Source: Asticcacaulis sp.
GTDB lineage: Bacteria > Pseudomonadota > Alphaproteobacteria > Caulobacterales > Caulobacteraceae
Assembly (NCBI RefSeq): GCF_027484505.1
Contig: NZ_JAIXSV010000080.1
Span: 1-42,822, forward strand
DNA: 42,822 nucleotides
Reading direction: 5' to 3'
The position numbers and the translations under genes are program-made. Numbering within the stretch: the stretch's first letter is position 1; every line of letters begins with the position of its first letter. This document shows, one piece after another, positions 25,400-32,243 of this stretch. The notes below the pieces were generated by a model. That model did no database searches, was not told where the DNA came from, and saw only the letters and a list, made by a program, of their open reading frames with translations.

Positions 25400-28300
25400 T
25401 CAGAACTTCAGGCGGACCTGAGCCTGAATGCGGCGATCGTTCTGGAACCAGGCGTTCGGCAGCAGCAGGCGCGTATCGTTCGGGCTCGAATTGGTCGGGC
25501 CGTCAACCTGTTGCAGAAGAACGGTTTCGGTGTTGAGCAGGTTGGTGCCTTCGATCGACATTTCCACGTGATCGTTGAAGCGGTAGGCCAGACGGGCATC
25601 GAGATAGCCCGCCGACTTTTGCCAGATAGGCAGAGCGATACAGCAGTCCTGCGAGGTGACAAGATACGACGAGCGCCAGTTGTAGGCCAGACGCGCCGAC
25701 CACGCACCCTTTTCGTACATACCGACCAGGTTGAAGGTCTTGTCAGACAGGCCTTCCAGCGGCAGGTCGATAAAGGAGTTGGCCGCCACCGACGTACCGC
25801 CACCCGTTTGACCGGAGGTGCCGTCACCCGAGTTCACCACCACGTTCGTGGACTTGATGCCCGTATTGTTGAGCATGGTGTAGTTGAAGTCGATGCCGAG
25901 ACCGTTCCACGGGGAGGGCAGGTTGTCGAAGAAGCGCTTATAGGCCAGTTCCCAACCCTTGATGGCCCCACCGTCGCCATTGACCGGACCACGCATACGC
26001 ACCGAGCGGGTCACGCCCTGATTGGTGAAGTCGCGGAAATAGGTGCCGTAGGTGATGTAGTCGTGGAACTGCTTGTAGAACAGCGAGAAGGTGAACGAGC
26101 CGGTCGAGGAGAAGTAGTTTTCGAACGACAGGTCGAACTGATCCGCCGTCACCGGCTTCAGATAGGGGTTCTGGGCATCACCGGTATAGGTCATGACGAC
26201 CGACTGGATCTGACCGGCAGAGTTACACACAAAGCCCTTACCGCAGACGCGATCCGCTTCGTTCGGGAGAGCGGCATTAACGGAGGTATAAGCCTTCAGG
26301 TTACCGATATCCGGACGCGACATGGCGCGTGAGGCGGCCACACGCAGATACCAGGTGTCATCCAGCGTAATGCGCGCGTTGAAGCTCGGCAGCCAGTTCT
26401 TGTGCGTGATGCTGTAAACACTACGGGTATTGTTGACCGTCATGAAGTTACGATCAGCCTGCGGCACGTAGTACGATGCGTTGATAACCGTGACTTCACC
26501 GGCGGGGGTCTGCTGTTTGGACGTCGGCTCAGTTGCGTAGGCAATCTGGTTACCGAAGTTGATACCACCCGTGCTTTCGTTCTTCGTCTCGACGTAGCGG
26601 ACCCCGATGTTACCCGTCACCGGGAACTTGCCAAACAGCATCGCATCATCGCCCCCAAACTTCAGCTGGAGGTAGGCGGCGTTGGTGATTTCGGACACTT
26701 CGGCAATTTCAGACGGGCGGAAGCACCCATCCACCCTGCCCGAACGGCGGCAGACCGGAACCCAGACGTTCGACACGTTCCCATCCGGATCATATTTCGG
26801 ATTCGGGATCATCTTGGTCGGATCATTCGGGTCCGGAATAGTCTGGGGTTCGAGCGCGGCAGTGGTCCGCGGCTTATAGCTCGCACGACCAAACATATTC
26901 GCCAGACCTTCCTGATCCCTCAGGAGGTCCATGTTCAGGTAGACGGCCGTATTGGCATTGGTCAGACCACCACCATAGAAATCTTCGTCGAAGGAACGAA
27001 CACCATAGGCCGAAGCGCTGGGGAACTTGGCGCCTGTGATGAAGTAGTTCTCAGCGGTATACCCGGACCACGTGTTCACAACGTTAGCCCAGTTGTAGGT
27101 AGACCAGCGCACCGTCTGCTCACGCTCAGCATGGCGCACGCCGAACTTGATCATATTCAGCCAGGGCGAATCGAAGCTGTAGGCGGCGTCCGCACGCACG
27201 GCAAACTCATTACCGTCCGAGTCCGTGACGTGATCCATCAGATCGTTCAGGCGGTAGTTTTGCGGGTTGGCAACGTCGCCGGGCATCGTGACGAAGCTGG
27301 TCGGCTTTGCCAGCGTGAAGGTGGGATGTTCGCCCGTCATATCCCAGGTGACATCGGCAAAGGTCGAAAGCGTCCCGGCGATGTCATAGTTGGTCTGAAT
27401 GGCATCAACATACTGAACGTCGAAGCTGGTGAACAGCTTGTCCGTCACTTGCCACTTCAGGTTAAACGAGGCGTCCTTGGTGTCGTTGACGCTGTCGCTG
27501 AAGCGGGTCGAGGTGGCGTAAGACGTGCCCCGTTGTGAACCGCCGCAGCTTTCCCAAGAATAACAGACAAGGTTACCGGTCGGCGAGTTTGCACCGGGAT
27601 GGGCACCGATATTGCCATACCAAACATCAGACGAAGCTAAGAGCGTGCCCTTTTGCAGGAAACCGCTGGAGTCGAAGGTACAGGTGGTGCCGGTCTTGCA
27701 CTGGGTTTCATTTGCACCCGTGGCGAAGTACTCGATATCCTTGGCCCACATGTCGGTGCCGGTCGAAGCCGTCGAGACGTACTCTTCCCACTTTTCTTGC
27801 TTCTTCGACTGGTTGTACTGGAAGGTGGCGGTCATATTGCCGTCATTGCTCTTCCATTGGGCGGCAAAGGCCACGCCGTCACGAATGCGATTATAGATAT
27901 TGTCGCGCAGCGAAATCGAGGTCGGGTAGTAACGCTTGGCGGTCGTGCCCCAGGTGGCGGCGTTCGAGTGGATCGCCATACGACCCAGTTGCACGCCTTC
28001 CGAGTTGGTGAAGACTTCCGAATGAGCGGCGTTGATCATCACGCCGAATTCACCCAGCTCCGTGTCCCAGCGGTCGGCATAGATGCCCGACACCGAAGCG
28101 GCACCCTTACCGACGAGGTCGCCATAGGTATATTCAGCGGTTGCGGCCAGAACGCGGCCCTTCTGGTCGAACGGCAGGCGGGTACGCAGATTGACCGTAC
28201 CGGCGATACCGCCTTCGATCAGCTCAGCCGTCTGGTTCTTATAGACGTCCACGCCACCCATCAGTTCCGGCGACACGTCCGACCACGACAGACCGCGGTT

Positions 28301-28696
28301 GGAGTCGGCGGTGAAGATGTCGCGGCCGTTAAATTCCGAGCGCACCTGTTGCAGGCCGCGGACGACGACGCCCGACGGTTCAGCCGAGAAGTGCGCGGTA
28401 TCGCCGGTGGCGGCGAAGCGGTTGACCGTGATGCCGGCCACGCGTTGCAGCGCTTCGGCAACCGACTTGTCCGGGAAGGCCCCGATGTCATTGGCCGTGA
28501 TCGAATCGACGACCGTGTCGGCGTTCTTCTTGATCTGCTGGGCGCTCTGCAAGGCCTTGCGCGCGCCGACGACGACGACTTCCTGCGGTTCGCCTTCTGC
28601 AGGCGCGGTTTGCGCCTGTGCCGCGCCGGCCATAGCCACGCCGGCGGAAATCAGAAGCGCCATAGCCGAAACGCCGTGCTTCAACTTAACTGTCAT
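25400..28696 (-). CDS. TonB-dependent receptor with five cysteine pairs, halogenase cluster
   Basis: An outer-membrane receptor of 1098 residues. Signal peptide with cleavage after AQA (residues 1-28), then a TonB-box-like EVVVVGARKAL. Plug domain: DKSVAEALQRVAGITVNRF, VVVRGLQQVRSEFNGRDIF, PELMGGVDVYKNQTAELIEGGIAGTV-type block. A long barrel follows, ending QAQVRLKF. Ten cysteines occur as five close pairs (QCKTGTTC; VCYSWESC; VCRRSGRVDGC; VCGKGFVC; DCC), all in predicted loop regions, suggesting disulfide-stabilised extracellular loops. The start at 28696 has GGAGG 10 nt upstream; an ATG three codons earlier is possible. It is divergent from a JmjC/cupin gene and precedes the halogenase operon on the same strand, the usual context of such clusters. 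The ligand is unknown. Confidence 0.94.
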   Translation of the reverse strand: MTVKLKHGVSAMALLISAGVAMAGAAQAQTAPAEGEPQEVVVVGARKALQSAQQIKKNADTVVDSITANDIGAFPDKSVAEALQRVAGITVNRFAATGDTAHFSAEPSGVVVRGLQQVRSEFNGRDIFTADSNRGLSWSDVSPELMGGVDVYKNQTAELIEGGIAGTVNLRTRLPFDQKGRVLAATAEYTYGDLVGKGAASVSGIYADRWDTELGEFGVMINAAHSEVFTNSEGVQLGRMAIHSNAATWGTTAKRYYPTSISLRDNIYNRIRDGVAFAAQWKSNDGNMTATFQYNQSKKQEKWEEYVSTASTGTDMWAKDIEYFATGANETQCKTGTTCTFDSSGFLQKGTLLASSDVWYGNIGAHPGANSPTGNLVCYSWESCGGSQRGTSYATSTRFSDSVNDTKDASFNLKWQVTDKLFTSFDVQYVDAIQTNYDIAGTLSTFADVTWDMTGEHPTFTLAKPTSFVTMPGDVANPQNYRLNDLMDHVTDSDGNEFAVRADAAYSFDSPWLNMIKFGVRHAEREQTVRWSTYNWANVVNTWSGYTAENYFITGAKFPSASAYGVRSFDEDFYGGGLTNANTAVYLNMDLLRDQEGLANMFGRASYKPRTTAALEPQTIPDPNDPTKMIPNPKYDPDGNVSNVWVPVCRRSGRVDGCFRPSEIAEVSEITNAAYLQLKFGGDDAMLFGKFPVTGNIGVRYVETKNESTGGINFGNQIAYATEPTSKQQTPAGEVTVINASYYVPQADRNFMTVNNTRSVYSITHKNWLPSFNARITLDDTWYLRVAASRAMSRPDIGNLKAYTSVNAALPNEADRVCGKGFVCNSAGQIQSVVMTYTGDAQNPYLKPVTADQFDLSFENYFSSTGSFTFSLFYKQFHDYITYGTYFRDFTNQGVTRSVRMRGPVNGDGGAIKGWELAYKRFFDNLPSPWNGLGIDFNYTMLNNTGIKSTNVVVNSGDGTSGQTGGGTSVAANSFIDLPLEGLSDKTFNLVGMYEKGAWSARLAYNWRSSYLVTSQDCCIALPIWQKSAGYLDARLAYRFNDHVEMSIEGTNLLNTETVLLQQVDGPTNSSPNDTRLLLPNAWFQNDRRIQAQVRLKF

Positions 28697-29209
28697 GTGT
28701 TCAAGTCCTCCCTGACCGCTCTTCATCTCAAAAAAAGATTTCGGGGAGGCAAACAGCACGAAGGCGTCATCGCGCCTTGTGCACCTACTCTGGTGAGCTT
28801 CCCGAAACCTGCATCCACTTTTTTATTGCCCGCCAGTCACACGACCAGACGGGATTACACCACAGGCCTATGCCTGACAGCGCTGACAATTACAGAATTA
28901 TATCAACTCTGCGATTTTGAAAACGCATTAAACCAATTTGATTTCAAAATTATTGACCAGCGTTGTCATGAAAATCCGGTATCAGCCGAACTCCACGTAA
29001 AAAGGCCATAAATTACATTTGTTTAATCTTCAATATCGTTGATATTTTTTTAAAGTGAAGTGACGCATGTGTGCTTTTTGTGTCGCATTTCTTTTTTTCA
29101 GATGCGTCTCAAAATGCACATTTTGAACGATAAAAAGCCGCGCAGCCTTGACTTGCGGGGGTAGCGGGGTCGAATCTCCACGCCTTTACATGCGTATTCA
29201 GGAGGCCGG
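28697..29209. promoter_or_regulatory. Large AT-rich divergent control region (TonB receptor / cupin B)
   Basis: 513 bp without a credible gene, noticeably more AT-rich than its surroundings. It contains an inverted repeat with 9-bp arms ATTTTGAAA/TTTCAAAAT (28914-28950), AATATC-GTT-GATATT followed by a T-run (near 29032-29047), GACGCAT/ATGCGTC arms, and a perfect palindrome at 29109-29126. A TTGACT near 29148 could be a -35 element for the plus-strand cupin gene. Confidence 0.6.
29109..29126. promoter_or_regulatory. Perfect 18-bp palindrome, candidate operator
   Basis: TCAAAATGCACATTTTGA is fully symmetrical. It lies about 80 bp upstream of the cupin B start and within the receptor's upstream region. 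The binding protein is unknown. Confidence 0.6.
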
Positions 29210-30214
29210 ATGAGCCGCGAAGTGGAGGCACTGAGAGCTGCGGATGAGGCTGAGATACGCGCACGTATCCGCCGGGCAACCGCGCCGTTTGTCGTGCGTG
29301 GTCTGGTGGCGCAATGGCCGGCGGTTCAGCGGGCGCGGGAAGGGACCGCGGCGCTAGCGGCTTATCTGCAAGGGCTCGACAACGGTCGTCCCGCCGGAGT
29401 GCTGACGGCCAGTGCGCACCTGAAAGGCCGCTTCGGCTACACGCCCGATCTCGAAGCCCTGAACTTCAGTCACGCGCAGCAGACCCTGTCCGAGGTCATG
29501 GCGACACTGGTGCGCCTGAGCGGCCATCCGATGCCGCCGGGCCTCTATCTGCAATCGGCCCCGGCTCGCGACCATGCGCCTGAGTTCGCCGTGCAAAACC
29601 CTATGCCCTTGCTGCCGCCAGAGATCGGGCCGCGCCTGTGGATCGGCAATGCGACGCGGGCCGCTCTGCACAATGATCACGACCTCAACCTGGCCTGTCT
29701 GGTGGCCGGACGGCGGCATTTCCTGCTGTTCCCGCCGGAACAGGTCGGTAACCTGTACATCGGGCCTCTGGGCTACACGCCCTCCGGACGGCCGATCAGC
29801 ATAGCCGACCTCGATACGCCGGATTTTGAGACCTTTCCGCGCCTGCGTGAGGCTTTTGAACACGCACAGGCGGTGACGCTGGAGCCGGGAGATGTTCTGT
29901 TTATCCCGCGCTACTGGTGGCATCAGGTCACCGCCGAAGGGCCGGTGGGCGTGCTGGCCAATTTCTGGTGGGGCGGCTATGCGAATCCGCTGGAAGACCC
30001 GGCGGTGGTGTTCAATCAGGCGTTGGGCATTATGGCCGGGCTGAGCGAGGCCGATCGGGCCTACTGGCGCGAAATGTTCCGGCTGCACATTGCCGATCCG
30101 CGTCCGGCGCATTTTGAACATCTGCCTCCGGACGCGCGGCAGATGACCGAGGCGGAGCGTCGCGCGCTGGTTGCCAGCGTCGAACAGGCCGTGCGCGGTT
30201 ATATTTGTAAGTAG
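29210..30214 (+). CDS. Cupin-like JmjC-fold protein (cupin_8), paralogue of the 19555-20544 gene
   Basis: A 334-residue putative Fe(II)/2-oxoglutarate oxygenase. The metal site is His154-Asn-Asp156 in ALHNDHDLNLACLVAGRRHF and His238 in FIPRYWWHQVTAEG. The order PFVVRGLVAQWP, PMPLLPPEIGPRLWIG, HxD, FLLFPPEQVGNLYIGP, DTPDF, EPGDVLFIP, WWHQV matches the other cupin of the window block by block, so the two arose by duplication. AGGAGG lies 4-9 nt before the ATG, a strong Shine-Dalgarno. It is divergent from the cysteine-rich TonB receptor across a 513-bp control region. A role in hydroxylating the same substrate the halogenases act on, or a component of the receptor system, is inferred only from position. 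Confidence 0.88.
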   Translation: MSREVEALRAADEAEIRARIRRATAPFVVRGLVAQWPAVQRAREGTAALAAYLQGLDNGRPAGVLTASAHLKGRFGYTPDLEALNFSHAQQTLSEVMATLVRLSGHPMPPGLYLQSAPARDHAPEFAVQNPMPLLPPEIGPRLWIGNATRAALHNDHDLNLACLVAGRRHFLLFPPEQVGNLYIGPLGYTPSGRPISIADLDTPDFETFPRLREAFEHAQAVTLEPGDVLFIPRYWWHQVTAEGPVGVLANFWWGGYANPLEDPAVVFNQALGIMAGLSEADRAYWREMFRLHIADPRPAHFEHLPPDARQMTEAERRALVASVEQAVRGYICK

Positions 30215-30221
30215 CCATAAA

Positions 30222-30251
30222 AAAACGGCAGGCCCGCAAGCCTGCCGTTTT
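30222..30251. terminator. Bidirectional terminator between cupin B and mucR
   Basis: A perfect stem AAAACGGCAGGC / GCCTGCCGTTTT with loop CCGCAA. It carries T-runs when read on either strand and sits between two convergent genes. Confidence 0.88.
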
Positions 30252-30272
30252 CTTGGACCCTTTAAAGATGTC

Positions 30273-30698
30273 TTACGCCTTGCGCGGCTTGCGGGCGGCC
30301 TGACGACCACCGGTGCCGAGGCCCATCTGCTTGGCGAGGTTCGAGCGCGCCGCGGCATAGTTGGGGGCGACCATCGGATAATCCTTCGGCAGGTTCCACT
30401 TGGCGCGGTATTCTTCGGGGCTCATATTGTACTTGGTGCGCAGGTGACGCTTCAGCGACTTGAACTTGCGGCCGTCTTCCAGACAAATGATGTAGTCGTC
30501 CGATATCGACTTTTTGATCGACACGGCAGGGGTCTTGGCTTCTTCGACCTTTGCTTCCGGTTCACCGGTCAGACCGCCCAGCGCCTTGTGCACCGAGTGA
30601 ATCAGAGCGGGCAATTCAGATGCGGGCACCGAATTATTACCGACATAGGCGGTGACAATATCGACAACCAGATCGGTCAGCTTGTTTTGTTCTTCCAT
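30273..30698 (-). CDS. mucR: MucR/Ros-family transcriptional regulator
   Basis: A 141-residue global regulator family of alphaproteobacteria that binds AT-rich DNA and often represses its own gene. Family core: DDYIICLEDGRKFKSLKRHL (residues 67-86), then YNMSPEEYRAKWNLPKDYPMVAPNYAAARSNLAKQMGLG. Only one cysteine (Cys72) is present in the finger region, so a classic two-Cys zinc site is not complete. The N-terminal half (TDLVVDIVTAYVGNNSVPASELPALIHSVHKAL) is the oligomerisation segment. The ATG at 30698 has AAGGA 9 nt upstream; a TTG two codons earlier is less likely. The lysine/arginine-rich tail (GRQAARKPRKA) may aid DNA contact. Confidence 0.93.
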   Translation of the reverse strand: MEEQNKLTDLVVDIVTAYVGNNSVPASELPALIHSVHKALGGLTGEPEAKVEEAKTPAVSIKKSISDDYIICLEDGRKFKSLKRHLRTKYNMSPEEYRAKWNLPKDYPMVAPNYAAARSNLAKQMGLGTGGRQAARKPRKA

Positions 30699-30825
30699 AA
30701 CCAAGAATCCTTGTTACCTTTCCTTCCCCAAAACAGCAGTTTGCCCGCGAAGTCAACTGAGCTGACATAAAAAATTGAAATAAATGCCGATATGGCGAAG
30801 TTTCCAGTGCGTGAAGCCCCGGATA

Positions 30826-30839
30826 ATTGTGTTCACAAT
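30826..30839. promoter_or_regulatory. Palindrome upstream of mucR
   Basis: ATTGTG-TT-CACAAT is a 14-bp symmetrical element about 130 bp upstream of the mucR start, inside a 228-bp gap. The rest of this gap is AT-rich next to the gene and holds no ORF I can support. Confidence 0.4.
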
Positions 30840-30926
30840 AGTATAGAGAAACAGACATTACTGCACCGCAGTGTCTATCCTTACGTGTGGCCGGATCGAT
30901 TTTGACTTAAGGGAAGGTGGCGGGCC

Positions 30927-32036
30927 TCAGGGGCGCGGCTGTAGCCCCCGCAGCGGATTGGCACGCGCCGCGACGCCGTCGGGCAGGCGGACCTGATAGG
31001 GGCTCCATTCGGTGCGCGGGGTGGGATAGTCGGTGGAAATATACTGCGCGCCCGAGGCCAGCGCTTTGGCGAAACGGCTGAGATCATTGCGGCGCGCCTC
31101 AATTGTCGAGTCATCGGCGCGGGTGCGCACCACAAAGCCCGCCTTCACCGCCGCCTGAATGCGCTCGAACTGTTTCACCGGGTCGTTAAGGGTGAAATAG
31201 GCGGCGTGGTCGGCGTCTTCTGAGACGGAATTGACGAAGACCGGCAGGCCCTCCAGCGAGGCATGGCCGCGCATATAGACGGCGACCTTTTGCGGGCCTT
31301 CGTCCAGCGCGAAGAAGACCTTGCCGCGCGCGGACTCAAGCGTAGGCCATCCGCCGGCCATCGCCCCTTCGCGCAGGGTTTTATGCCCGCCGCGCACCTG
31401 ATCCGGCGTGATCAGGCGCTCCGGCCCGAAGACCGAGCGGATTTCGGCGTCCAGCGCGTCGAAGGCCTTTGCGTCGTAATCGAGCGGTTTCACGCCGCCG
31501 TCGAGGCTGGGGGGACCATCCTTGGCGTTCATCATGATCAGCAGGGGGACGTGATCGGGGTGGGCGTCAGACCAGTCGCGGATCTGCTTCAGGCACTGCA
31601 CAAAGGTTTGGCAATGGCTGCGCACATCGGCATCGGGCATATGCAGCACCTTGAAGCCCGGCTTATCCATATCCGTGGCGTCATAGGGCGCGCCGCTGAT
31701 CTGCGGCAGGCGCGGGTGGGCGTAGCGCCCGCCGTCCGGATCGTATAGGAAGTCGATCTCAAGCTGACGCATCCCCAGATCGAGCTGCGTCGCCAAAGGC
31801 AGATGACCATAGTCGAGCGCCTTCGCCCCCTGTGCATTGCGCGCAGCGATCAGGGCCAGTTCCTTCGGCGGAATGGCGATTTTGTAGCTGTTGTGCGTGC
31901 CCACAGCCTGAAGGTCGTTCATGTGCAACCCGGCGGGTGCAGACGGTTCCAGCGACGGCTCTGCCGCGAGGACGGGCAGGGCGGTCACAGCCGCGACAAG
32001 CGCGACAATGGGCCACAGGTTCGGGCGACGGGTCAT
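30927..32036 (-). CDS. Secreted Ca2+-dependent phosphoinositide phospholipase C-like protein
   Basis: A 369-residue exported protein with a signal peptide (WPIVALVAAVTALPVLAAEP). The TIM-barrel PLC catalytic pattern is visible: general-acid/base His48 with the Ca2+-ligand Asn in VGTHNSYK, Glu93-x-Asp95 in QLEIDFLYDPDG, and the second catalytic His132 in FKVLHMPD. Downstream, VPLLIMMNAKDGP and GAQYISTDYP fit the bacterial Ca2+-dependent PI-PLC group. It would release inositol phosphates or related head groups outside the inner membrane. The start at 32036 has AAGGTG upstream. It is divergent from a TonB receptor (207 bp), suggesting coordinated degradation and uptake. Substrate is inferred from family. 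Confidence 0.86.
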   Translation of the reverse strand: MTRRPNLWPIVALVAAVTALPVLAAEPSLEPSAPAGLHMNDLQAVGTHNSYKIAIPPKELALIAARNAQGAKALDYGHLPLATQLDLGMRQLEIDFLYDPDGGRYAHPRLPQISGAPYDATDMDKPGFKVLHMPDADVRSHCQTFVQCLKQIRDWSDAHPDHVPLLIMMNAKDGPPSLDGGVKPLDYDAKAFDALDAEIRSVFGPERLITPDQVRGGHKTLREGAMAGGWPTLESARGKVFFALDEGPQKVAVYMRGHASLEGLPVFVNSVSEDADHAAYFTLNDPVKQFERIQAAVKAGFVVRTRADDSTIEARRNDLSRFAKALASGAQYISTDYPTPRTEWSPYQVRLPDGVAARANPLRGLQPRP

Positions 32037-32243
32037 GGGTTCACCTTCTCGGTTGTCAAAAGCCTCTGTAGCGCCCGTACCACGCCCGCATGACAAAATG
32101 ACGAGAAAACGCAACCGAACGGCATTAGGTGGGGGGTGTCATAAAACCGTATTTTTAGTGACAATACGCTTTCACAAATAAAACATACCTGCGCCTCAAT
32201 CCGCCGCGTCCTCCCCCTTTGCGGTGGCTATGGGAGCTATTTC
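32037..32243. promoter_or_regulatory. Divergent region PI-PLC / TonB receptor
   Basis: 207 bp, AT-rich in the centre (about 32140-32190). Promoters for both genes must lie here; none stood out clearly by eye. Confidence 0.4.

Noticed and set aside
27653-29011. Plus-strand open frame of 452 codons extending into the divergent control region
   Set aside because: Mostly antisense to the TonB receptor; its tail in the AT-rich region has no family likeness or ribosome-binding site.
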